A stretch of DNA of 28,855 bases from Deltaproteobacteria bacterium (lineage in GTDB: Bacteria > JAEEML01): positions 1-28,855 of the forward strand of contig JAEEML010000121.1 in NCBI GenBank assembly GCA_016283195.1, in the 5' to 3' direction. A program made the position numbers and the translations under genes. Shown piece after piece: positions 1-8,134 of the stretch (the first letter of the stretch is position 1; every line of letters begins with the position of its first letter). The notes under the pieces are model-generated. The model had not been told where the DNA came from, ran no database searches, and saw nothing but the letters and a program-made list of their open reading frames with translations.

Positions 1-1908
1 CATGGCAATGCCTTGAGTATCTTTTACCAAACTCTTAGAGAGTGTGCCCAGGCTAATGGTATCACCGGTGATTTTTTTCTCGGCGAGCATAGTGATTTTG
101 CAATAATTTTCGGCACAGGTTGTCTCATGGTTATCATTGCTGAAAGTAGTAGCCATATTTTTTACAGCTGCAACAAGGGCATCGTTAAAATCAATATTTT
201 CGCTAAAATTAATTAAGATATTATCACCGGTAATAAGAGTATTCTCCGGGCGGGAAGCAGTTTTTTTCAGCTCAATGGAAATATAGCCGCTGGGCTCTTC
301 GGTAATGTAGTCCAAGACACTTGGCATAACATAAGGAGCATTAACATCACTGATATTATACTTTACTTCAGCGCTGGTAAAGCCTGAGCCAAAATCAATA
401 GCGCCTTCCGGAATAGTAAATTTTAGCGGCAGATTGATTTCTTTTTGGGCTATAATCTTTATCATGAGATTATTGCCGATTTCAAAGTTCTCAATACTAA
501 CTTCCACAGCGCTATCGCTATAACCGTCCTGGGCCAAATAGTATTTGTACACTCTTCTTAAAGATGCTCTATCAATGCTATTACCAATGTGGCAATCATT
601 CTGAGTAAGAGTAATTACATCGCCGCCGGCCAGCTTACCATCATCCTGCTTACCGCTTATGGAAATTCTGGTAAATTGGCAATTTTCCAGTTCTCCGCTA
701 TTTTTTTCTAGCTCGCTCAAATAGGCTTTAAAATTAATTAAATGTATTTTGGCAGCGCGGTTAGGATAGCCGTCGGCATCATAAACCAGAGCCGCCGGAA
801 GCTCCAAAGTGAGAGCCGGTATATTTTTAAGATTATCCTCTAAGTCCGTCATGTCACTCATAGTAAAAATGCTGCTGCCCAAAAAGGTAGCGGAATCTAT
901 AGAGCTGCCGGCAGGAATAGTTATACTTTTCCGCAAGACAAAAGTAACGGTGGTACTTTGCATAAGATCGCTAGCGGTGGCAAAGGCGCTCTTTACAACT
1001 GCGGCGCCGCTTCCAAGCGTGCTATCCAGCCAGCTTTGCACATTTTTAGTCAATTGCCCAAGGCAAAAGTCATTCTCGGAAGTGAGGATTATCTTATCGT
1101 TCGGATCGCTCATGATACTCATCAGATCCGCATTATTATTATAATAATCAAGACAGCTGAAATTACTGTTTAAATTAATGGCAAAGGTGGTGCCTTGCTG
1201 GAGTTTATCCACGCTACCGCCTGTTTCCTGAACATAGATTCCATCAACAAGAGCCCCTTCGCCATTTATCGGGCCCATCGGGCCCATCGTCGGGCCCATC
1301 ATTGAGGACATCATGTTGACATCAATGAGCACTAAAGCGTCGCCGGCCGCAAAGCCGTTTGCTTCATGCACTAAGCCATATTGCTGCACTAACGGCATAA
1401 TCACTGTATAATATTTATAGTCACATTCATTTCCATTATAGTCACAATATTCATCATCTATGCCGTTTGCCAGCATGAGAATTTCTTCTAAGCCCATGAA
1501 ATAGGCGCCCATGATATTAAAACCTGCCGCCGGATCGACATATTTATTGCTCTCATAAGCAAAAGTGAGCACCGAGCCGGGCAAATCTTTAGCTAGCCCC
1601 TTGGTATCGCCCTTAAAAGTGACTTTAACCGTTTGCTCATCCACTTGCTGCAATTTGCTGATATAAGCAAAGTGGTTTGGCTCTATGGGCTGGGGAGCCG
1701 GAGACTCGGTTTTGCCGTCTCCATCATTCGGCTTTTGGTTGTCTTCACCTTGATTTTGGCTACTGCCCTCTTTGGGGTCGGCCGGCTTTTGGCTATTGTC
1801 GTTATTATTTGGTTCGCCGGGCTGCTCGTTATTGCTATTTGAGCAAGCGCTTACCGTAAGCGCTGTCGTAAGCAAAGTAGCTAGCAGGTATTTAGTTAGA
1901 AACTTCAT
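1..1908 (-). CDS. Giant repeat lipoprotein, paralogue A (3' end outside the window)
   Basis: The frame is open from an ATG at 1908 to the window edge, giving 636 codons without a stop. The start follows AAGGAG at good spacing. The N-terminus is a lipoprotein signal peptide ending in VSAC, so the mature protein should be lipid-anchored and exported. A low-complexity N/D/Q/P/K-rich linker follows, then a long beta-rich region. Blocks such as FAYI, DTKGLAKDLPGS, NFSC-DYYNN, DLMQSTT and SRPENTLITGD match the complete neighbour at 2048-5488, so the two are tandem duplicates. It has a Met-Gly-Pro run (1271-1300) that the neighbour lacks. I do not recognise a named domain. A surface or periplasmic structural or binding role is inference from the signal peptide and the repeat modules. 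Confidence 0.85.
   Translation of the reverse strand, partial: MKFLTKYLLATLLTTALTVSACSNSNNEQPGEPNNNDNSQKPADPKEGSSQNQGEDNQKPNDGDGKTESPAPQPIEPNHFAYISKLQQVDEQTVKVTFKGDTKGLAKDLPGSVLTFAYESNKYVDPAAGFNIMGAYFMGLEEILMLANGIDDEYCDYNGNECDYKYYTVIMPLVQQYGLVHEANGFAAGDALVLIDVNMMSSMMGPTMGPMGPINGEGALVDGIYVQETGGSVDKLQQGTTFAINLNSNFSCLDYYNNNADLMSIMSDPNDKIILTSENDFCLGQLTKNVQSWLDSTLGSGAAVVKSAFATASDLMQSTTVTFVLRKSITIPAGSSIDSATFLGSSIFTMSDMTDLEDNLKNIPALTLELPAALVYDADGYPNRAAKIHLINFKAYLSELEKNSGELENCQFTRISISGKQDDGKLAGGDVITLTQNDCHIGNSIDRASLRRVYKYYLAQDGYSDSAVEVSIENFEIGNNLMIKIIAQKEINLPLKFTIPEGAIDFGSGFTSAEVKYNISDVNAPYVMPSVLDYITEEPSGYISIELKKTASRPENTLITGDNILINFSENIDFNDALVAAVKNMATTFSNDNHETTCAENYCKITMLAEKKITGDTISLGTLSKSLVKDTQGIAM
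1271..1300. repeat. Three GGGCCCATC units inside the lipoprotein gene
   Basis: Copies lie at 1271-1279, 1280-1288 and 1292-1300, the last separated by three bases. On the minus strand they encode repeated Met-Gly-Pro. The unit is a multiple of three, so gain or loss keeps the frame. The paralogue at 2048-5488 has no equivalent. Confidence 0.8.
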
Positions 1909-1922
1909 AAAAATACTCCTTG

Positions 1923-1935
1923 GGCGCCGCGCGCC
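1923..1935 (-). promoter_or_regulatory. 5'-leader hairpin before paralogue A
   Basis: On the minus strand the arms are GGCGC and GCGCC around a 3-base GCG loop. The hairpin lies a few bases upstream of the AAGGAG ribosome binding site. The same stem with a different loop occurs at the same place before paralogue B (5506-5518). A role in translation or mRNA stability is inferred. Confidence 0.5.
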
Positions 1936-1949
1936 GTAATTTTGCAGGC

Positions 1950-1977
1950 TTTGTAACATAATTTTTCAAAGTTACAA
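1950..1977 (-). promoter_or_regulatory. Promoter-like block for paralogue A
   Basis: Minus strand: TTGTAA (1977-1972), a 16-base spacer, then TACAAA (1955-1950). Fifteen of the 16 spacer bases are identical to those before paralogue B. The block also contains an inverted repeat, TGTAAC at 1952-1957 and GTTACA at 1971-1976, which could be an operator. The neighbouring GCAAAATTA is also shared. Conservation is the main support; the hexamers are only fair matches to sigma-70. Confidence 0.45.
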
Positions 1978-2047
1978 GTGATAACTACACTTAAGGCATA
2001 GAAAGAGGAAAAAACGTGCGGTTACAGCTTAAAGCTCTAAAAGATTA

Positions 2048-5000
2048 CTAGTAGCGGAAGAAATAATCATCATAGTCTAAGTTAAAAGCTTCCATCATTT
2101 GCAGGATAAAATACTCCCATGCTTCGCCAGCCGGCTTAGGCCCATAGGTGCCGGCCCGGTCTTTAGCGCCGGAAACAACAATAGCGCCATCAAAAGCATC
2201 GGCTGTCGGCATATCGGCAGCCACAAAATGATAACCGCCGGCAACCAAAGCCGTATTAGCTTGATAAATGGCGCTATTGCCATCAAGTGAGCCTTCCACA
2301 AAGGTGAAATCGGCAGCGGGCACTATTTCTTCCTGAATAGTCATAGTATAGGGCAACATAGAGCTGCCATCGTAAAGCCAAAATGCCTCCAGATTTACAT
2401 CTTCGCCGGTGCTGATATCCAGCGGCTCACCGGTATATTTAAAGACCATTTTAGCAAAACTATCGCCGCTATCATAACCAATATAGGAAATAGCGGAGCC
2501 AAAAGTTTCCAGCATGGCATCACGCAGAGCATACTTGCTATGATCGGAATGATAGTCACAGTTACTGCTAACTTCAATAAGATCGCCGCTCATCAACTGG
2601 CCGTCGCCGGGGAGTGAGTTTATAGGCTTAGCTGTTACTTCCAACTTGTTAGAAGGAGGCAAAATAACTTTAATGCCAGGTAATGAATCAATAGAGAGCT
2701 CTATTGGCTCATCCCAAGAAATAGCTTTACCTTTATATTGACATACTGAAGTCATCTGAGCAAGTGGGTTAGCTTTTGGGCTACAGGTTATATCTACATC
2801 AGAAACACCGTCAAATTGCAGTATTTCATTCCGGACAAGCTGTGTCGCCAGCATGACGATAGACATCTGCGGTTGGTTCATCATGCAGACTTGTGTATTT
2901 GGCTGTGTCGCACAAGCCATCAGTAAATCCTTCATATCTATGTCCAAAGCTACACCAATCATATCACCTGCTTCCAGCTTGCCGTTGCCGCAGGCGTCAT
3001 CATCAGATTTTACATATTCGGCAACATAAGTCTTTTGCCCAGATGCAAGGCTATTAACATTCTTGTTATAATTATCCAAATAAACGGCAATAGCCGATCC
3101 CGAGCTAATGCCATATTCATCTGTAACGGCATCTTGCGGAGTAAAAATAACCGGCTTGGCAGGATCGATAGCTTCAATATCTACTCCTATAAAGTATATA
3201 GCGGCCGTGGTATACCTAGATGATAAGGAGGAGTCATCATATACCACTTCGATTTGCGATAAATCGCCCTTTTTAATGGTGCCGTTTTCGATTTTGGAGC
3301 TACTAAGCCACTTGGCAACTGTTTCGGGATCTTGAACCTTATCGGGAACAATTTTATAAGTAACCATGGTGTTCATATTAATATGGTTAAGAGCCAGTTC
3401 TGTTGCCGCATCAGTCGCCATAGCATTCATATTAATCATGGCATTCGCCGGCAGAGGATTTTGGGTATCAGACAGAACATGGTTAAAGAAGAGGTTACCT
3501 GCAGCCGGCGCCGAAAGCTCCGTATCGGCTTCCATGGCCCAGCTGGCGCCATTTAATATCAAATCTTTAGGAAGTGTACCTAAAGTAATGGTATCACCGG
3601 TAACCAGCATATCACTTTTCATAGTAACCGTGCAGTAGCTGTGAGAGCTATCATCTCCGCATGAAACTTCCGGTTTTTCGCCGGTTTGCGACTCAGCAAA
3701 AGCAGCCACCAGATTTTTTACAACCAAATAGGCTTTATTAGTATTAATTTGTTCATTAAAATCAATGCGCATTTCATCACCGGCAATAAGAGTATTCAGC
3801 GGGCGAGTATTAGCATTTGCGAGAGTTATAGTCATATTGCCGGCATTAATATCCTTCTCGGTGAGAATATCAGTGTAAGTAACCGGCAATACAGCCGGAT
3901 GCTTAATTTCACTGATAACATATTTTACATCTTTATCATTAGTAATGCCGATCATGGAGGTAACAGCGCCAGCCGGAATAGTAAACTCGATGGGCAACTC
4001 GATGCGCTTTTTGGCCGTAAGCACAATTTTAATTCCAGCGTCGCTCGATACATCCTGCGCTTTAATATCAGCGGAAGTATAACCGGCTTTAAAAAGATAA
4101 TATTCATATAAATCATCAAGATCGTCGGTTATACCATTAGTAAAAGCACTGGGAGCAGAAGAGGACAAAGCCTGTGAAATAGTAACAGTATCTCCGGATT
4201 GTAATATATTATCACCTTGGTTACCGCTTATCGAAATTTCTGTTGGCAACAGTTCGCCCGAGGACGACTTCATAGCGTTTATAAACACAGGCATAAAATT
4301 GGCCAAATAAAGAGTAGCACCGCGGTTAGGACGGCCGTCAATATCGTAGCCCAAAGCGCTCGGGAGTTGCAAAGTCAAAACCCGCAAATCGCTAAAAGTA
4401 ATATTCTCTTCCGTTCTGGCAGCTGCCAGCATTCCTAAAGAGCTCTCATTTATGACCTCAGCGCTCAACATTTCTTCGTCGGAAAACTCAATGTTCTTAT
4501 CAGTCACAAAAACAATGGTTGTGGACTGCATGAGATCGGCAGCGCTGGTGAAGACGATTTTTACATGGGCAACACCTCTACCTAGGGCGCTATCCAGCCA
4601 GTTTTGAGTATTCTCGGCCAAAGAAGCCAGGCAGGCATCACTTTTATCGGTAAGAACAAATTTGCTCTTCGGATTATCCATCAGAGAAGCAATATCCAAC
4701 ATGTTATTATAATAATCAAAACAGCTAAAGTTACTCTCAAGATTTATGGCCAAAGTAGTGTTTGGAGGAATACTAGTATCATCATTGGACATATTAGCTA
4801 GTACGCCATCGGTAACTAATCCTAAACTGGAGCCTAATAAACCAATAAAATCCCAAAGCAGCAATTTATCTTGCACCATCAGGCCATTAAGCTCATGTAT
4901 CATGAGTGTCATTTCCATTGCCATTTCATCATCAAACGGCAATTCGTCAGAACTCGTAAACGTATCAGCAATATCCCCAACCAAATTTGCATATGATAGC

Positions 5001-5488
5001 TCTTTCTTCCCCGAGCCTATAGGAAAACTACCGCCACTCAGCGCGTTCATAATATCAAATTTGGCTGAAACATCGACATATTCGGCGCTCTCATAAGCAA
5101 AAGTAAGCGCCGAGCCGGGCAAATCTTTGGCAAGCCCCTTGGTATCACCGCCAAAGGTAACTTTAACCAAATCATCGCTCAGCTGCTCCATATTTTTTAT
5201 ATAAGCAAAGTGGGTGGTCTCAGCCGGCGCCGGAGTATCGGTCTTGGCGTCGTTATTACAATTATTTTGGCAATTGCTTGTACAATTATCGCTATTGCAA
5301 TCGCAAGTACCGTCGCAAGTACAAGTGCCCTTGCAATCGGTATTGCAATTGGCATTATTATTGTCGTTGCTTTTACTGTTTTCATTAGCCGGCTTTTCAT
5401 TGCCGCCGTTATTGCCGTTAGAGCAGCCGCTAGCCATCAGAGCGGCCGCCAGCGTTAGAGTTAAGAAACATTTACCGAAAAAATTCAT
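2048..5488 (-). CDS. Giant repeat lipoprotein, paralogue B, with Cys-rich segment
   Basis: 1146 aa from the ATG at 5488. This start is chosen over an in-frame one at 5545 because it has GGAAGGAG at good spacing and begins a lipoprotein signal (lipobox ASGC, Cys22). Residues 23-47 are Asn/Gly/Lys-rich. Residues 48-77 hold nine cysteines, including two CxC motifs. From about residue 93 there is a long beta-rich region in which a signature of the type G-x-L-x-x-G-D-x-I recurs (near residues 424-434, 567-575, 629-636, 735-745, 834-845 and again near 985), suggesting repeated domains. It lacks obvious catalytic motifs. It is homologous to the gene downstream at 1-1908. Likely exported and membrane-anchored; function unknown. 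Confidence 0.9.
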   Translation of the reverse strand: MNFFGKCFLTLTLAAALMASGCSNGNNGGNEKPANENSKSNDNNNANCNTDCKGTCTCDGTCDCNSDNCTSNCQNNCNNDAKTDTPAPAETTHFAYIKNMEQLSDDLVKVTFGGDTKGLAKDLPGSALTFAYESAEYVDVSAKFDIMNALSGGSFPIGSGKKELSYANLVGDIADTFTSSDELPFDDEMAMEMTLMIHELNGLMVQDKLLLWDFIGLLGSSLGLVTDGVLANMSNDDTSIPPNTTLAINLESNFSCFDYYNNMLDIASLMDNPKSKFVLTDKSDACLASLAENTQNWLDSALGRGVAHVKIVFTSAADLMQSTTIVFVTDKNIEFSDEEMLSAEVINESSLGMLAAARTEENITFSDLRVLTLQLPSALGYDIDGRPNRGATLYLANFMPVFINAMKSSSGELLPTEISISGNQGDNILQSGDTVTISQALSSSAPSAFTNGITDDLDDLYEYYLFKAGYTSADIKAQDVSSDAGIKIVLTAKKRIELPIEFTIPAGAVTSMIGITNDKDVKYVISEIKHPAVLPVTYTDILTEKDINAGNMTITLANANTRPLNTLIAGDEMRIDFNEQINTNKAYLVVKNLVAAFAESQTGEKPEVSCGDDSSHSYCTVTMKSDMLVTGDTITLGTLPKDLILNGASWAMEADTELSAPAAGNLFFNHVLSDTQNPLPANAMINMNAMATDAATELALNHINMNTMVTYKIVPDKVQDPETVAKWLSSSKIENGTIKKGDLSQIEVVYDDSSLSSRYTTAAIYFIGVDIEAIDPAKPVIFTPQDAVTDEYGISSGSAIAVYLDNYNKNVNSLASGQKTYVAEYVKSDDDACGNGKLEAGDMIGVALDIDMKDLLMACATQPNTQVCMMNQPQMSIVMLATQLVRNEILQFDGVSDVDITCSPKANPLAQMTSVCQYKGKAISWDEPIELSIDSLPGIKVILPPSNKLEVTAKPINSLPGDGQLMSGDLIEVSSNCDYHSDHSKYALRDAMLETFGSAISYIGYDSGDSFAKMVFKYTGEPLDISTGEDVNLEAFWLYDGSSMLPYTMTIQEEIVPAADFTFVEGSLDGNSAIYQANTALVAGGYHFVAADMPTADAFDGAIVVSGAKDRAGTYGPKPAGEAWEYFILQMMEAFNLDYDDYFFRY
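5258..5347 (-). other. Metallothionein-like Cys-rich segment within paralogue B
   Basis: Codes for residues 48-77: nine Cys in 30 residues, with TCTC and TCDC motifs spaced by Asn, Asp and Thr. The spacing resembles metal-thiolate proteins, but the segment could instead be a disulfide-bonded linker outside the cytoplasm. Paralogue A has a Cys-free linker at this position. Confidence 0.7.
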
Positions 5489-5505
5489 TGAGAAAAACTC
5501 CTTCC

Positions 5506-5518
5506 GGCGCAGAGCGCC
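5506..5518 (-). promoter_or_regulatory. 5'-leader hairpin before paralogue B
   Basis: Minus strand GGCGC-TCT-GCGCC, directly upstream of GGAAGGAG. Stem and position match the leader of paralogue A, and only the loop differs. Base pairing kept while the loop changed suggests that the structure matters. Confidence 0.5.
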
Positions 5519-5533
5519 ATAATTTTGCTCCGG

Positions 5534-5561
5534 TATGTAACACAATTTTTCAAAGTTGCAA
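5534..5561 (-). promoter_or_regulatory. Promoter-like block for paralogue B
   Basis: Minus strand TTGCAA (5561-5556), 16-base spacer, TACATA (5539-5534). The spacer is almost identical to the block at 1950-1977. The inverted repeat is imperfect here (TGCAAC against GTTACA). It lies between the batE stop and the gene start. Confidence 0.45.
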
Positions 5562-5608
5562 GTGTTAGTTTTATCTTAAATGTTTAGTTCATTACCAGGA
5601 GAGGGCTC

Positions 5609-6379
5609 TTAAAGCCGCCAGGCAATGGCTTCTTCATTGACCCAGCCGCGCTTACCGTCACTAAGGCTCACTAAAAGCCAGCCGTTTTGCTCTTCTTCCA
5701 CAAAGAGCTCGGTACATTCATGGAGCTCAAAGAGCTTTTGAGCATTGGTATTGCCGGCCGAGCGCACCGCGGCAACCGGCACCTTAACCACCCCTTCCGG
5801 AGTAGTAAAAAAGCGCTCTTTCAGCAGAGAGGAGGCAAAAAAGAGGGTGAGGAACAAAGAAAAGATGAGCCCCATAGAGAGCAAATCGCTCTTTTTTCTT
5901 TTAAAAGCCATAAGCAACCCGAAAAAGAGCGCATTAAAAACCAGGAGCAAAACCAGGCGTTCCTTAAAAGAAAAAATATAATGGCCAAAAAAGAGGGTGC
6001 GCCGCCAGGTGGCTTGTAAAGGCGGCAATTCATCAACGGCTTTTAGCTTTAATAAAGCCAAATTAGCCCCTAAGTTATCCCAGCGCGGGGCCAGTTTTTC
6101 GGCCTCTTTAAAGGCCCAGAGAGCAGCGCCGTTTTGCCCGGAGCGGTAATAGCTGTTGCCTAAATTATACCAACTGCCGGCGCCGGCCCGGCCGCTTTTT
6201 ATGAGCTCACGAAAGCCGGCGCCGGCAGCAGCAAAGTCGCCCTTTTCATAAGCTTCGGTGGCCTGAAAGAAGAGGCGATCGTTATTTTCCGCAGCTGCTT
6301 CGGCGGCCAGAGCCCCGGGCAGAAAAGCAAGTACAGCCCCAAGAAGAACCATTAGAGCTGCTTTATTAGGTGAGCGCAT
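5609..6379 (-). CDS. batE: BatE-like TPR/SH3 membrane protein
   Basis: 256 aa from the ATG at 6379, which follows GAGG; an in-frame TTG at 6385 is less likely. Order of parts: signal peptide (about 1-26), TPR-like helices (35-110), two membrane segments (about 141-159 and 165-186), then an SH3-like domain (197-255) ending GWV-EEAIAWRL. This layout is that of BatE in Bacteroides aerotolerance (Bat) operons. Its start overlaps the end of batD by 14 bases, which supports translational coupling. Bat proteins are linked to envelope stress and oxygen tolerance, but their mechanism is unsettled. It is the last gene of the long leftward run. Confidence 0.8.
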   Translation of the reverse strand: MRSPNKAALMVLLGAVLAFLPGALAAEAAAENNDRLFFQATEAYEKGDFAAAGAGFRELIKSGRAGAGSWYNLGNSYYRSGQNGAALWAFKEAEKLAPRWDNLGANLALLKLKAVDELPPLQATWRRTLFFGHYIFSFKERLVLLLVFNALFFGLLMAFKRKKSDLLSMGLIFSLFLTLFFASSLLKERFFTTPEGVVKVPVAAVRSAGNTNAQKLFELHECTELFVEEEQNGWLLVSLSDGKRGWVNEEAIAWRL

Positions 6380-8132
6380 TATCAACCTCTTTCATGGCCG
6401 CCAGTATTTCCTTGGCAAATTCTTCTTTGTTTTTGCCAATTTCGCCCTGATAAAGAGCTTTCTCGGCCTGGCTCAAAAGGCCCGCCGCCCTTTCGGCCAG
6501 GGGGGCGGCCACTTTTTTCTCTTCCAAAATGGCCTTTATCTCGCCGGGAGTGATAGAGCGGCCGCCCATAACCAGTTTAGCGGCATAATAGCCGCGCAGG
6601 GCGGCCGCCAGATCTTCCCAGGAGGCAGTGGCCGCCGGCAAAGTGCGCTCCAGCTCTTTATAGGCCTTTGCTGCCCGGCGGCGGGCCAGCTCTTCCGGGC
6701 TACGCTGTGCCCGGCGGCGGCGCCAAGCGCCAACTCCCCAAGCAGCAGGCGGCAAAATCAAAAGCGGCCAAAACCAAAAGGCATCGCTCGGAACAACCTG
6801 GCCCTGGCTGATTTTGGCCGCTTCCTGACAAATAGGCATGACATCTTCGCCAAGAAGCGCCACCTGCTGCTTTTGCGGCGCCGTCGCCGCGCCCGGCGCG
6901 GCCGTGGCTGTTAAGTGCAGGTCTTCTTCTTCATCGGCTTTTAGGGCGGTAAAAGTCACCGGCGGGGTTTTAAGTACCCGGTAACTTTGAGTTTCGGTAT
7001 CAAAATAGGGCACCGCCACCTCGGGAATTTGGTACTCGCCGGGCGCGCCGGGCACCAGAGCCCATTTGGCGATATAGCGCCCATAAAGCCCGCCATCCTG
7101 CGCTTTTTTCTCAAAAGTGGGCTTATCTTCGTATATTTTATAGGGCATATCGGCCGAAAGAGTGGGGGCGGCCAAATTGGCCACATTGCCGAAGCCCTCA
7201 ATAGCCACCGTTAAAGTGGTGGATTCTTTGGCTTTTATTAACTTTTTAGAGAGATTATATTTCATTTCAAAGCGCCCCACCAAATTGGCAAATCCGGCCG
7301 GCCGCCCCTCAGCGGGCAGCGGCTTTACCACCACCTCCAGGGGCTTACTGGCAACCGCTACCGCTTTAGTTTGGGTATTCATAAAAAAGTCGTCAAAGAG
7401 GCCGCCGCGCCGCCCTTGGCCGCGCACCAAAACACTGGCCTTTACCCTGGCGGGCTCTATTGTATAAGTGCCCGGTTTTGTGGGGAAAAGTGCTGTTCTT
7501 ATTTCTGTTACGGCCACGCGCTGACCACCGGCCACCGTTTCATAATTACGCTGATCGCCAAGTTGCTCACTCATAAAATCGCCCAAGGGCGGCGGCTCAT
7601 AACTGGCCTCGGCAATCTGCGTTTTGCGTAAAAAGCGCACTTTGTAAATAATTTGCTCGCCTACATATACTTCATTTCTATCGAGCGCCGCTTCCAGGCT
7701 TAGGCCATTATTCATGGCGGCCAGGCGGTTTTCTTTGCTCTCTCCGACCACTTTAAAGCGCACCGGCGCAGCCCGCACCACTTCGCGGTCCACCACGGCC
7801 GAAATGCCCTCAATGGCATAGTCGCCCACGGCATCTGCCGCTATAATATAGCGATATTCATAAGTTTTGCTCTGTCTGCCATTGACAATTGAGATAGAAG
7901 TGGAAGTTCCCATGGGGGTAATGGTCAGGTGGCTATTTTCCATAATATTAGGCTCTTGCGCCCGCCCGGAGCCGGAATAACTGATACTCACCGTTAAATA
8001 GGCTTCTTCCCCCACTTCCAGTTCATCGTGATCAAGCGTAGCGCTGATAGCGGCCTCCTGCGCTTCGGCCCGGCCGGCCAAAAGCAGGAGGGCGCAAAAG
8101 AGCGCCGCTCTATTAATTATATGATTATACAT
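6366..8132 (-). CDS. batD: BatD-family protein
   Basis: 588 aa. The ATG at 8132 is preferred over a TTG at 8141 because AAGGA is well spaced from the ATG and too close to the TTG. A signal peptide ends near RAEAQ. Several beta-sandwich segments follow, with typical BatD phrases such as AYLTVSISYSGSG near the N-terminus and EVYVGEQIIYKVRFL further in. One membrane segment (FWFWPLLILPPAAWGVGAW) precedes a basic stop-transfer run and a helical cytoplasmic tail containing AALRGYYAAKL. The length fits the BatD (oxygen tolerance) family. It starts 3 bases after the batC stop and overlaps batE. Confidence 0.85.
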   Translation of the reverse strand: MYNHIINRAALFCALLLLAGRAEAQEAAISATLDHDELEVGEEAYLTVSISYSGSGRAQEPNIMENSHLTITPMGTSTSISIVNGRQSKTYEYRYIIAADAVGDYAIEGISAVVDREVVRAAPVRFKVVGESKENRLAAMNNGLSLEAALDRNEVYVGEQIIYKVRFLRKTQIAEASYEPPPLGDFMSEQLGDQRNYETVAGGQRVAVTEIRTALFPTKPGTYTIEPARVKASVLVRGQGRRGGLFDDFFMNTQTKAVAVASKPLEVVVKPLPAEGRPAGFANLVGRFEMKYNLSKKLIKAKESTTLTVAIEGFGNVANLAAPTLSADMPYKIYEDKPTFEKKAQDGGLYGRYIAKWALVPGAPGEYQIPEVAVPYFDTETQSYRVLKTPPVTFTALKADEEEDLHLTATAAPGAATAPQKQQVALLGEDVMPICQEAAKISQGQVVPSDAFWFWPLLILPPAAWGVGAWRRRRAQRSPEELARRRAAKAYKELERTLPAATASWEDLAAALRGYYAAKLVMGGRSITPGEIKAILEEKKVAAPLAERAAGLLSQAEKALYQGEIGKNKEEFAKEILAAMKEVDNALT

Positions 8133-8134
8133 AA

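Noticed and set aside
809-1144. Plus-strand frame of 111 codons
   Set aside because: It lies opposite the lipoprotein frame, which is open along 1-1908 and matches its paralogue; no ribosome site or family features.
1985-2035. Weak stem AGCTT/AAGCT followed by a T-run on the minus strand, downstream of paralogue B
   Set aside because: The stem is short and AT-rich and the T-run is 15 or so bases away; not a convincing terminator.
5210-5522. Plus-strand hydrophobic frames resembling a small membrane protein
   Set aside because: They are the reverse complement of the Asn/Cys-rich linker of the giant lipoprotein; the hydrophobicity is a composition artefact.
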